NCBI GenBank assembly: GCA_002683155.1
Contig: NYST01000039.1
Coordinates: 1-8,811, forward strand
DNA: 8,811 nt
Origin: Methanobacteriota archaeon
Lineage (GTDB): Archaea; Thermoplasmatota; Poseidoniia; Poseidoniales; Thalassarchaeaceae
Direction: 5' to 3'
This document shows, piece after piece, positions 1 to 6,526 of the stretch. The notes under the pieces were generated by a model. It was not told the DNA's origin and searched no databases. It saw only the letters and a program-made list of their open reading frames with translations. Numbering within the stretch: the first letter of the stretch is position 1; every line of letters begins with the position of its first letter. The position numbers and the translations under genes are program-made.

Positions 1-146
1 ACCTCTACTCGCCCTTGAAATGGGTCATCCGGGCCTATGGCATGAGTAAGCGTTCGAACCCTTTTGCCCCTAGATAGCAACTCTCTTGCAATCCATCTCC
101 CCGAGTAGCCAAATGCCCCTGTGACAACGTGTATTGGCTCATGCAT
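1..146 (-). CDS. NAD(P)-binding Rossmann-fold protein, NmrA/epimerase-like (N-terminal part only)
   Basis: Reading the minus strand from an ATG at 146-144 gives 48 uninterrupted codons to the window edge. The protein opens MHEPIHVVTGAFGYSGRWIA, which has a first beta strand followed by a glycine-rich TGAFGYSG loop (the TGxxGxxG dinucleotide-binding signature of atypical/extended short-chain dehydrogenases), then helix RELLSRG and a second strand with basic residues (KRVRTLT). Basic residues after the second strand are often associated with NADP preference. The family includes NmrA-like redox sensors, complex I NDUFA9-like subunits and sugar epimerases; the visible 48 residues cannot separate these. 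It is divergent from the molybdoenzyme gene, with 49 bp between the starts. The gene is incomplete because the window ends, not because of a visible mutation. Confidence 0.72.
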   Translation of the reverse strand, partial: MHEPIHVVTGAFGYSGRWIARELLSRGKRVRTLTHAIGPDDPFQGRVE

Positions 147-168
147 GATTGCCCAAACTGGCATTAGG

Positions 169-179
169 ACATTATGTTA
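169..179. promoter_or_regulatory. AT-rich element possibly serving as TATA box for both divergent genes
   Basis: The only AT-rich stretch in the 49-bp divergent spacer, acattatgtta, lies about 28 nt upstream of the minus-strand ATG (146) and about 22 nt upstream of the plus-strand ATG (196). Archaeal TATA boxes are centred about 26 nt before the transcription start, so both genes could be leaderless from this one element. No Shine-Dalgarno sequence is evident before either ATG. The match to a TATA consensus is weak. Confidence 0.3.
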
Positions 180-195
180 CCCTCAGTAATTTGAA

Positions 196-2502
196 ATGTA
201 CGACGCGATTATTAGTCATGTGAGAGTATCTCCCGAGGCAACCACTCCGATAGAAGTTGACCCCCCCCGAAAGGTCCCCCCCAGCAAATCTGCTGCGGGA
301 TTACCTGCGATATTTTCTACGGCAAAGCACGGATTAACGAAAATGGGCGTATTGGGTAGCTTGTCAAACCTTTCCCGGGTGAACAAATTCAATGGATTTG
401 ACTGCCCTGGTTGTGCATGGCCAGATCCCGATGAGAGTAGGACATTTGCCGAGTTCTGCGAGAATGGAGCTAAGGCAATAGCCGATGAAGCTACTAAGGA
501 AAGAGCGGGGGCTGAATTCTGGTCCAAGTGGAGTGTGGCAGAACTATCAAAGAAACCAGATCATTGGCTGAATCGCCAAGGTAGAATCACCCATCCGCTA
601 ATTCTAAGAGAAAATAGTAACCACTACGAGGCTATTACGTGGGATGATGCCTTCAATAGGATTGCACAGGAATTTACTAATCTAAAATCACCTGAAGAGG
701 CTGTTTTCTACACTTCTGGCAGGACTAGCAATGAAGCTGCATTCCTATGGCAGTTGCTTGCAAGGAGTACTGGAACAAACAACTTGCCAGACTGTTCGAA
801 TATGTGCCACGAATCTTCGGGTGTAGCCCTAGGCCAAAGTATTGGGATTGGGAAGGGCACTGTTAAGTTAGAAGATTTCAATAAGGCGGAATTGATTATT
901 GTCGTTGGGCAAAACCCCGGCACAAACCATCCCAGGATGCTTACTGCACTTAGGGATGCTAAAAGTTCAGGCGCATCGGTGGTGAGTATAAACCCATTAA
1001 TTGAGACCGGGATGGTTAGATTCAAGCATCCACAAAACCCTCTAGAAGTAATGGGTTACGGAAATGAGATTTCGGATGACCACATCAGAGTTAGGATAAA
1101 TGGCGACCAAGCGTTATTCAGAGGATTTGCTAAAGCAATATTGTCAAATCATTCTGAAGATACGGATTTCATTAATGAATATACAGCAGGATATGAAAAC
1201 TATCGTGCAGAGGTATTGGGCACGGAATGGGATGAAATAGTTGAGATCAGTGGTGTTGAAAAATCAGAAATTTTGAGAATTGGTAATTTACTGGGCAAGT
1301 CGAAATCTACGATCTGTTGCTGGGCAATGGGACTAACCCAACACAAGAACTCTGTTGCCACAATTCAGGAGATCACAAATATCCTCCTCCTAGGGGGCAA
1401 TATTGGCAGAGAGGGAGCTGGTCTTTGCCCCGTCAGGGGGCATTCTAACGTTCAGGGTGACAGAACCGTCGGAATCAATCACAATCCACCGACTGAATTC
1501 CTAGATTCGTTGAAGAATGAGTTTGACATAGAGATGCCGCGAAATGGAGGTCTAGACGCAGTTGAGTCTGTAAAGCAGATGAATATGGGAAATGTAGGAA
1601 TTTTCCTTTCCATGGGGGGGAACTTTCTCTCAGCCATGTCGGATACCAATGCAACCGCCGAGGGATTGAAGAAATGCAGATTATCTGTACATATTTCGAC
1701 TAAACCCAACAGATCCCATCTAGTAACAGGGAGGGCATCGATAATTCTACCATGTCTAGGTAGGACCGAGAAAGATTACACTGGCGGGAAGGAGCAATTC
1801 ATCACTGTGGAGAATTCAATGGGAGTTGTGCATAAATCGATCGGGAAAAGGAAGCCGGCTAGTTTGCAATTACTTTCGGAATGTGCGATTGTTGCCGGAC
1901 TGGCTACAGCAATAGAAGAAGAAGTGGGAATTTCTGGGATTCAGTGGGATAATTTAGTATCGGATTATGATCGCATTCGAGATTGTATTGAAAGAACTGT
2001 CCGTGGATTCGACTCATACAATATTAGATGCAGGTTAGACGGAGGTTTCTACTTGCCTAACGACCCTCGAGACAGCAGGATTTTCAATACCGAAAACGGA
2101 CTTGCGAATATCATAACCCATAAATTGCAGCCCATTTTTGTTAAAGAGGATCAGTTTGTAATGATGACAATCAGGTCGCATGACCAGTATAACACTACAG
2201 TTTACAGCACAAATGATCGTTACAGGGGGATTTCCAACGGAAGGAGAGTGGTGATGATGAGTCGAGAAGACATTGAAAAGCGAGGATGGAGCGAGTTCCA
2301 GAGTGTTTCAATCACCTCACATTTTGATGGAAAGCAAATTTCTGCGGATAAATGGACGATTATTGAATATGACATCCCCCCCGGGAACGTCGCAACATAT
2401 TTCCCCGAGTCAAATGTGCTGATTCCTCTAGAAAGCGTTGCTGATTCCAGCAATACGCCTACGAGCAAGTCAGTAGTCGTTACTATTGACCCTGCGAGTT
2501 AA
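196..2502 (+). CDS. Molybdopterin-dependent oxidoreductase, FdhF/YdeP-like alpha subunit
   Basis: The 768-residue protein matches the family of 'oxidoreductase alpha (molybdopterin) subunit' proteins related to formate dehydrogenase H and E. coli YdeP. An N-terminal region carries GFDCPGCAWPDP (Cys70, Cys73) and FCENGAKA (Cys88). The molybdopterin domain follows, with FYTSGRTSNEAAF (171-183), then PDCSNMCHESSGVAL (198-212), where Cys204 sits where FDH-H has its selenocysteine Mo ligand, then VGQNPGTNHPRML (237-249). The C-terminal molybdopterin-dinucleotide-binding domain starts near 640 (MMTIRSHDQYNTTVYSTNDR). Length is normal for the family. No signal peptide or twin-arginine motif is seen, so it is probably cytosolic. 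The substrate is unknown; E. coli YdeP is linked to acid resistance. No FdhD, cofactor-synthesis or electron-transfer gene lies nearby. The last 20 bp overlap the convergent TPR gene. The family call is firm; the reaction is not known. Confidence 0.92.
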   Translation: MYDAIISHVRVSPEATTPIEVDPPRKVPPSKSAAGLPAIFSTAKHGLTKMGVLGSLSNLSRVNKFNGFDCPGCAWPDPDESRTFAEFCENGAKAIADEATKERAGAEFWSKWSVAELSKKPDHWLNRQGRITHPLILRENSNHYEAITWDDAFNRIAQEFTNLKSPEEAVFYTSGRTSNEAAFLWQLLARSTGTNNLPDCSNMCHESSGVALGQSIGIGKGTVKLEDFNKAELIIVVGQNPGTNHPRMLTALRDAKSSGASVVSINPLIETGMVRFKHPQNPLEVMGYGNEISDDHIRVRINGDQALFRGFAKAILSNHSEDTDFINEYTAGYENYRAEVLGTEWDEIVEISGVEKSEILRIGNLLGKSKSTICCWAMGLTQHKNSVATIQEITNILLLGGNIGREGAGLCPVRGHSNVQGDRTVGINHNPPTEFLDSLKNEFDIEMPRNGGLDAVESVKQMNMGNVGIFLSMGGNFLSAMSDTNATAEGLKKCRLSVHISTKPNRSHLVTGRASIILPCLGRTEKDYTGGKEQFITVENSMGVVHKSIGKRKPASLQLLSECAIVAGLATAIEEEVGISGIQWDNLVSDYDRIRDCIERTVRGFDSYNIRCRLDGGFYLPNDPRDSRIFNTENGLANIITHKLQPIFVKEDQFVMMTIRSHDQYNTTVYSTNDRYRGISNGRRVVMMSREDIEKRGWSEFQSVSITSHFDGKQISADKWTIIEYDIPPGNVATYFPESNVLIPLESVADSSNTPTSKSVVVTIDPAS

Positions 2503-3724
2503 TTCTTGACTGACGTTTTACCTGTTCACGAGAAAGAAGCCGACATCTGCTAATCTGTTTCTCGCAGAGTTCGGACTCTTCTTTCTGCAACCCCCTCTCA
2601 AGCGCCTGGGTAAAACACTTAATTGCATCATCGAACATCTCAACGGCAGCATATGAGGAGCCCATGTTGAATAGGGTTCGGCCAGTTACACTGTGAGGAT
2701 CCATAGCTATCGCAGTATGGTATGCCACAACACTTTCAGAAAATCTCCCAGAATTGTATAGTGCATTTCCGCGGCCATTCTGTGCCTTCACCTTCAGGTC
2801 GATCTCTGATTGCGGGCAACCGCCAATAGCCTTCTCGAAACTCGAAAGGGCTTCGTCGTTCTTGCCCTCCCCTAGTAGGTTAATACCCATATTGTACCAT
2901 CCAACCGCATCATCAAGATCACCCTGTGGAAGTTTTTCTACTGCTTGGATATCTTCGACTGCCATTAACAGAGCTTCGGCTGGATCAAAATCATTTTCTT
3001 CTACGACTGGGGGTGCCGGCAATGGTTCGGAATCGAGGTTGTCTGCTCGCTTGAAACATTGATTTGCGCGCTCATCATACCCTGCAGAACGTAAGGCATC
3101 GCCAAGTCCGCGCCATACTTCTGGGGAATCTGGAGACTCCTCGAGTAATCCCTTCCATATTGAAACAGCACCGGTATGATCACCAGTCTTTGTCATTATT
3201 CGTGCTTCTTCGAAGCTATCGGACGACTCGGGGGGCGGATGTTCTGAGAAGTCTTGATCTGTGTTATCGATATATTCTATCTCCCTAGCTTCGACGAAAA
3301 TCTTCTTTTGGTCGGTTTTTTCCTCATAGTTGGCTAAAGACGTAAGCTTTTCATCATCAGAAATTGAAATAATCGCAGATTTGGCATATTCTGAAGCAGT
3401 CGATGGATCGCTGTCAGCGAATAGATATGCCAGGTTAGCAACCGTCGGGGGGTGATTAGGCAGTAATTTATCGGATTTTTCAAATGCCTCAATTGCTTTT
3501 TCTAGAGAATTAGTCTGAGTGTAAAGTACTCCAAGACAGTACCAAGCATTAGCATTAGCCGAATCGATATCAATGATTGAAAGATAGGTTTCTATTGCAT
3601 CGGAATAATTGCCAGACTTAGCAAGATCCGAAGCGGATTTAATAGACTCTGCTAAACTATCTCCCACAAACCGCCGGATAAAATCTGATGAATAAGTATT
3701 CGCAATGAGCATATGGTAGTGCAT
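2483..3724 (-). CDS. TPR-repeat protein
   Basis: A 413-residue soluble protein built of tetratricopeptide repeats in two blocks. Clear repeat units lie near residues 24-57 (AKSGNYSDAIETYLSIIDID), 58-91 (CLGVLYTQTNSLEKAIEAF), about 170-232 (GDHTGAVSIW, WRGLGDALRSAGYDERANQC), 274-305 (YNMGINLLGEGKNDEALSSF), 314-345 (GRGNALYNSGRFSESVVAYH) and 350-382 (FNMGSSYAAVEMFDDAIKCF). Two acidic, repeat-free linkers (about 133-170 and 231-250) separate the blocks. No signal peptide, membrane helix or catalytic domain is visible, so a cytosolic scaffold or assembly role is the reasonable inference, with unknown partner. The ATG at 3724 is preferred because an AT-rich element lies about 26 nt upstream; an ATG four codons later (3712) is possible. 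It converges on the molybdoenzyme gene with a 20-bp overlap and diverges from the FMN reductase gene. Confidence 0.88.
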   Translation of the reverse strand: MHYHMLIANTYSSDFIRRFVGDSLAESIKSASDLAKSGNYSDAIETYLSIIDIDSANANAWYCLGVLYTQTNSLEKAIEAFEKSDKLLPNHPPTVANLAYLFADSDPSTASEYAKSAIISISDDEKLTSLANYEEKTDQKKIFVEAREIEYIDNTDQDFSEHPPPESSDSFEEARIMTKTGDHTGAVSIWKGLLEESPDSPEVWRGLGDALRSAGYDERANQCFKRADNLDSEPLPAPPVVEENDFDPAEALLMAVEDIQAVEKLPQGDLDDAVGWYNMGINLLGEGKNDEALSSFEKAIGGCPQSEIDLKVKAQNGRGNALYNSGRFSESVVAYHTAIAMDPHSVTGRTLFNMGSSYAAVEMFDDAIKCFTQALERGLQKEESELCEKQISRCRLLSREQVKRQSRINSQGQ

Positions 3725-3725
3725 G

Positions 3726-3733
3726 AAAATTTT
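3726..3733 (+). promoter_or_regulatory. Possible TATA-like element for the FMN reductase gene
   Basis: The run aaaatttt lies just downstream of the TPR gene's start, about 33 nt before the GTG at 3763. It is the only strong AT tract at a plausible distance on this strand. No Shine-Dalgarno sequence precedes the GTG, so a leaderless or nearly leaderless transcript is plausible. Confidence 0.22.
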
Positions 3734-3747
3734 GTGAAAATGAACCG

Positions 3748-3753
3748 ATAATT
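3748..3753 (-). promoter_or_regulatory. Possible TATA-like element for the TPR gene
   Basis: On the minus strand this reads aattat and is centred 26-27 nt upstream of the TPR gene's ATG (3724). That is the spacing expected for an archaeal TATA box driving a leaderless mRNA. The 38-bp divergent spacer therefore appears to hold two interleaved promoters. Confidence 0.3.
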
Positions 3754-3762
3754 GAAGACTAG

Positions 3763-4326
3763 GTGTCTACTGTGGGAGATGTGAGTGAACCAATTGTTGT
3801 GATGGGCATTTGCGGGTCATACGATCTAGACTCAGCAAATGGAAGGATGTTAGAGATAATGCTTGAAGAGTGCGAGGCACTTGGTGCTGAAACTGTAATC
3901 TGGGACCACGGCTCCTATCCACTACCTCTAGTTGGTGCCGAAGGTTGCTGGGAAGATGAGAATGTTAAGGGATTCCAAGAAATGGCAATCTCTGCTGATG
4001 CCTTTGTACTTTCATCGCCCGAATATCACGGCACCATGAGTGGAGTGATGAAGAATAGCCTCGATTGGCTTTATTCCAAGCACACCTCCGGAAAGGTCTT
4101 CGGACTGATTTGCACACTTGGGGGGCAGAGCAGCAATAATACCCTCAATCACATGAGGATTGCTGCACGATGGATTCATGGATGGGTTACTCCGGAGCAG
4201 GTTGCGGTTCCAAATATTAAGCATGCTTTCGAAGAAGACGGTTCTCTAGTTGACGAATCTATCAAAAGCAGAGTAATCGATATGGCATCCTCCATTGTGC
4301 ACAATACTGTCAAACTGAGGAGATAG
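3763..4326 (+). CDS. NADPH-dependent FMN reductase-like flavoprotein
   Basis: This 187-residue protein has the flavodoxin-like fold signatures of the NADPH-dependent FMN reductase / azoreductase family. A first strand IVVMGICGSYDLDSANGRML (11-30) includes the GS phosphate-binding loop for FMN. SPEYHGTMSGVMKNSLDWL (85-103) is the most characteristic family motif and forms the flavin-contact loop and helix. LICTLGGQSSNN (115-126) is the third flavin-contact segment. Members reduce flavins, quinones, azo compounds or metals with NAD(P)H; the substrate here cannot be deduced. The start is taken as GTG at 3763. In-frame GTGs at 3772 and 3781 are alternatives, while the first in-frame ATG (3802) would cut the first beta strand. 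The gene is 7 nt upstream of the PqqD-like gene and is probably cotranscribed with it. Confidence 0.87.
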   Translation: MSTVGDVSEPIVVMGICGSYDLDSANGRMLEIMLEECEALGAETVIWDHGSYPLPLVGAEGCWEDENVKGFQEMAISADAFVLSSPEYHGTMSGVMKNSLDWLYSKHTSGKVFGLICTLGGQSSNNTLNHMRIAARWIHGWVTPEQVAVPNIKHAFEEDGSLVDESIKSRVIDMASSIVHNTVKLRR

Positions 4327-4333
4327 GAGGCAG

Positions 4334-4669
4334 ATGTATCCAATTAGGATGGAAGTTGATTGGGAGAAGCTGGATTCGGAAAAGGTTGTAATTTTTATAA
4401 ATAAGGATCTGAGTAAATTTGAAGAAAGGGTTGCCGATTTTCTGGGAGCCCCCAAGACTGTGAGAAGGCCTCTTGACGAAATGAATAGTAAACTCTGGCT
4501 CCTGATGGATGGCAAAATGAATGTTGATCAAATAGTTGCAGAAATGGATAGATCGTTTTCAGAGAAAATAGCTCCCGCCACCGAGAGGGTCAGTCGTTCA
4601 ATAGCTGATTTTGTAAATATGGGCCTAGTGAGGCTCATTCGGGACGATTGCCAAACAGAATCTGAGTAG
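4334..4669 (+). CDS. PqqD-like protein (RiPP-recognition-element fold), standalone
   Basis: This is a small protein of 111 residues. The C-terminal two thirds fits the PqqD-family winged-helix pattern: a strand pair, then RRPLDEMNSKLWLLMDGKMN (44-63), corresponding to the family's 'LDexGsxIWellDGxxTvxeI' core, then DQIVAEMDRSF (65-75) and a final helix ERVSRSIADFVNMGLVRLI (84-102). The N-terminal DSEKVVIFINKD resembles the extended N-terminus of standalone PqqD proteins annotated in Bacteroidetes (recalled, not searched). PqqD itself binds the PqqA peptide for a radical-SAM enzyme; standalone relatives mostly have no known job. A GGAGG at 4326-4330 overlaps the upstream stop codon and lies 3 nt before this ATG, which is short; an ATG at 4349 is less likely. 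No radical-SAM gene or obvious precursor peptide is nearby. It ends one base before the convergent membrane-protein gene. Confidence 0.68.
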   Translation: MYPIRMEVDWEKLDSEKVVIFINKDLSKFEERVADFLGAPKTVRRPLDEMNSKLWLLMDGKMNVDQIVAEMDRSFSEKIAPATERVSRSIADFVNMGLVRLIRDDCQTESE

Positions 4670-4670
4670 A

Positions 4671-5462
4671 TCACTCTTCCTCTGGCAACGAGTCGTTACT
4701 TTCAACTGAGGATCTGAGTTCCTCATTCTTATTCTCCCTATATCTCGCTGAGAAGAAAATCATCAGTGGTATCACTAGAACTAGGAAGAAGCATCCTACT
4801 AAAGCCGAAAAGCTGTACACGGTCTCCTGGACCGGGTTAAGCTTGAACTTCTCCAACTCCAACAGTTCATGCGAAGAAAACTCAGATTCAATTAGGATTC
4901 CGTCGCTATAGGCTATTTCTCCTTCGTCCGTAATCTTGATTTTCCAAGTAATTGTCTTTTTAGCGTTTTCAACCAATGACTCAGCCTCATTTTGAGCATT
5001 TATGATATTGTCACTTTCAAGATAGCCCTTTCCCTTTATTGGAAGGTCCAAAGAGACGCGTCCCCTTAGTGTACCGCTCCCATTCTCAAGTACAATGGAA
5101 TGGCTCCTACTGAACTCGCAAGTTTCCAGATATTTTGAGTAGTCTGAGTCTGGCTCATTGCAAATATAACTCTGGTCTTGCAACCCTAAACTAGGAGAAT
5201 GTGACCAATTGGTACCCTCTGCCTCTACAGTTAGGGTAGCCCCTGGTGCAGCATTTTCAACGGAAAAATTGACCCATGTTATTGCTGAATATGTGGTGTA
5301 GTACCATTGGGCATTGCCCTCTGATTCAGCAGAGATTTCCATCACATTATGCTCATTTGTAGTAGTGTACGAGTAGTATTCTGAATCTACTGTGTTTGAG
5401 TAAACGGCATATGAAAGCAGTATGATTAATGTCAAGCCAGTTCCGACCATGGTTCTAAGCAT
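4671..5462 (-). CDS. Uncharacterised membrane protein with two transmembrane helices and an extracytoplasmic domain
   Basis: I do not recognise a family. From the ATG at 5462 the protein has 263 residues: a hydrophobic helix at about 5-22 (VGTGLTLIILLSYAVYS), an approximately 190-residue polar domain rich in Ser/Thr/Tyr and beta-prone segments, a second helix at about 215-238 (ALVGCFFLVLVIPLMIFFSA), and a short charged tail ending SLPEEE. Basic residues flank the inner sides (R3; R240, R242), so both termini are probably cytoplasmic with the central domain outside. That domain has three N-glycosylation sequons (N65-F-S, N85-W-S, N127-G-S) and only two cysteines (101, 115), which could form a disulfide. 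The frame extends upstream to a TTG at 5510, but ATG 5462 is preferred because a TATA-like element lies between. Function is unknown. Confidence 0.78.
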   Translation of the reverse strand: MLRTMVGTGLTLIILLSYAVYSNTVDSEYYSYTTTNEHNVMEISAESEGNAQWYYTTYSAITWVNFSVENAAPGATLTVEAEGTNWSHSPSLGLQDQSYICNEPDSDYSKYLETCEFSRSHSIVLENGSGTLRGRVSLDLPIKGKGYLESDNIINAQNEAESLVENAKKTITWKIKITDEGEIAYSDGILIESEFSSHELLELEKFKLNPVQETVYSFSALVGCFFLVLVIPLMIFFSARYRENKNEELRSSVESNDSLPEEE

Positions 5463-5493
5463 GTTCGGGTTCTTGGAAAGGGATCTCTTCACG

Positions 5494-5499
5494 ATTATA
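5494..5499 (-). promoter_or_regulatory. Possible TATA-like element for the membrane-protein gene
   Basis: On the minus strand this reads tataat. With usual archaeal spacing, transcription would begin near 5471, leaving about a 9-nt leader before ATG 5462 and excluding the upstream TTG at 5510 from the mRNA. No Shine-Dalgarno sequence is seen. Confidence 0.28.
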
Positions 5500-5575
5500 C
5501 GGCATGCCAACTAATTTTTGAATCCTTGTCGTGACGGATTTCTACTGTTTCAATAGGAAAAACAGGTCATCACGG

Positions 5576-5582
5576 TTAAATA
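5576..5582 (+). promoter_or_regulatory. Probable TATA box of the ribosomal-protein operon
   Basis: The sequence ttaaata is the best TATA-like match in the 107-155 bp before the S19e gene. A start site about 26 nt downstream would fall near 5605, giving a short leader that contains GGTGA (5609-5613) just before ATG 5618. This supports starting S19e at 5618, not at the in-frame ATG at 5531. Confidence 0.42.
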
Positions 5583-5617
5583 CAGTCTGTTGGACGGCGG
5601 GGACGCACGGTGAAGGC

Positions 5618-6088
5618 ATGACGACATACTACGACGTTCCAGCGGATCTCCTGATAATCGGTCTTGCTGATAAAATGGGCTCGTATGAGCAGATTAACGC
5701 CCCTGAATGGGCTTCTCAGGTCAAAACTGGAACTCATCGTGAGAGGCCCCCGGTCCAAGACGACTGGTGGCAAACAAGAGCGGCTTCAATCCTCAGAAAA
5801 GTTGCGATAAAGGGCCCCATAGGTACGAATCGAATCTCCCAGGAGTTCGGTGGCGCTAAGAACCGTGGAGTCAAGAAGAACAAGGCAGTTTCCGGATCGA
5901 GGAATGTTTCTCGCAAGATTCTGCAACAACTAGCAGATTCGGGATTGATTGAAAACTCAATGAATTCTGCCGGTACAGTGAACCATGGAAGGATCATTAG
6001 CCCTGCAGGACAAGCACTTCTAGACGAGGTGGCACATTCCGTTAGAGCCGTTGCTGAAGAGAAATACCCGGGTCTTGAGAGGTACTAG
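5618..6088 (+). CDS. rps19e: Small ribosomal subunit protein eS19 (S19e)
   Basis: This 156-residue protein matches archaeal/eukaryotic S19e from end to end. It begins MTTYYDVPADLLI, the usual N-terminal phrase, followed by PEWASQVKTGTHRERPPVQD (29-48), then DDWWQTRAASILRKV (48-62), the basic loop around GGAKNRGVKKNK (78-89), and the winged-helix recognition segment SRNVSRKILQQLADSGLIE (94-112). The tail is GRIISPAGQALLD. eS19 sits in the head of the 30S subunit and is needed for small-subunit maturation in eukaryotes. The frame is open back to an ATG at 5531, but homology, a GGTGA at 5609-5613 and the TATA position all favour 5618. It is first gene of the operon, with L39e following 7 nt after its stop. 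Confidence 0.95.
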   Translation: MTTYYDVPADLLIIGLADKMGSYEQINAPEWASQVKTGTHRERPPVQDDWWQTRAASILRKVAIKGPIGTNRISQEFGGAKNRGVKKNKAVSGSRNVSRKILQQLADSGLIENSMNSAGTVNHGRIISPAGQALLDEVAHSVRAVAEEKYPGLERY

Positions 6089-6095
6089 TGATAAT

Positions 6096-6251
6096 ATGGC
6101 CCGTAACAAACCGTTTGCCAAGAAAAAGCGCCTGAACAAGGTTACTAAGCAGAACAAGAGAGTTCCTGTTTGGGTAGTGATGCGGACCAATAGGAAGACT
6201 AATTCGCATCCCAAGCGCCATATGTGGCGACGCTCAAAGTTGCAGAGGTGA
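6096..6251 (+). CDS. rpl39e: Large ribosomal subunit protein eL39 (L39e)
   Basis: This very short, highly basic protein of 51 residues is the normal length for L39e. It starts MARNKPFAKKKRLNKVTKQN and ends KRHMWRRSKLQR, with the conserved VPVWVVMRTNRK segment (38-50% basic residues overall by eye). L39e lines the lower part of the nascent-peptide exit tunnel in archaeal and eukaryotic ribosomes. The frame is open upstream to an ATG at 6051, but the added 15 residues overlap S19e and are not part of the family, so ATG 6096 is used. GAGAGGT at 6077-6083 may serve as a ribosome-binding site. It sits between S19e and L31e, as expected for archaea, apart from a PDCD5-type gene sometimes found in that gap. 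Confidence 0.95.
   Translation: MARNKPFAKKKRLNKVTKQNKRVPVWVVMRTNRKTNSHPKRHMWRRSKLQR
6246..6251 (+). promoter_or_regulatory. Ribosome binding site that decides the L31e start
   Basis: AGGTGA at the very end of the L39e gene is 7 nt upstream of ATG 6259 and only 1 nt upstream of ATG 6253. The second ATG is therefore the likely start. The site overlaps the L39e stop codon, suggesting translational coupling. Confidence 0.6.
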
Positions 6252-6258
6252 AATGTTA

Positions 6259-6522
6259 ATGGCAGAAGTAAAGGAATTGACTATCCCTCTGCGGGCTGCT
6301 TGGAAAGTACCTCGGACCAACAGGGCAAAGAGGGCCATGGCTGAGATCAGGATACACGTTTCCCGGCACATGAAGAAAACCGATGAAGAGGAGATATGGA
6401 TAGATGAATCTGTGAATCATGCTATTTGGGCCAGGGGTATGCAGAACCCCCCTAGAAAGATTCGAGTTGTGTGTACTAGAGAAGAGGGCTTTCCTCTTGA
6501 AGTAAAACTTTTGGAGGATTGA
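6259..6522 (+). CDS. rpl31e: Large ribosomal subunit protein eL31 (L31e)
   Basis: This 87-residue protein matches archaeal L31e. It begins MAEVKELTIPLRAAWKVPRT (1-20), followed by the RAKRAMAEIRIHVSRHMK segment typical of the family, EIWIDESVNHAIWARGMQNP (46-65, the most conserved stretch), and PRKIRVVCTREEG. eL31 lies at the rim of the exit tunnel on the 60S/50S subunit and contributes to docking of factors that handle nascent chains. ATG 6259 is preferred over 6253 because the AGGTGA at 6246-6251 is properly spaced for it. In many archaea L39e-L31e is followed by the gene for initiation factor 6; here S17e follows instead, 4 nt after the stop. Confidence 0.95.
   Translation: MAEVKELTIPLRAAWKVPRTNRAKRAMAEIRIHVSRHMKKTDEEEIWIDESVNHAIWARGMQNPPRKIRVVCTREEGFPLEVKLLED
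6513..6517 (+). promoter_or_regulatory. Ribosome binding site for S17e
   Basis: GGAGG inside the last codons of L31e lies 9 nt before ATG 6527. It is one of the clearest Shine-Dalgarno matches in the window and supports that start. Confidence 0.6.
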
Positions 6523-6526
6523 ATAA

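Noticed and set aside
261..282. Possible programmed frameshift or phase-variable site at the C8 and C7 runs
   Set aside because: The reading frame continues intact through both runs into the conserved part of the molybdoenzyme, so nothing here requires a shift. Noted only as part of the homopolymer pattern.
2754..3062. Plus-strand open frame inside the TPR gene
   Set aside because: It is Ser/Pro/Arg-rich with no recognisable domain, while the opposite strand shows clear, periodic TPR units through the same bases.
5531..5617. N-terminal extension of S19e by 29 codons
   Set aside because: The added residues are not part of the family, and a TATA-like element lies within them. ATG 5618 has a GGTGA just upstream and matches the family N-terminus.
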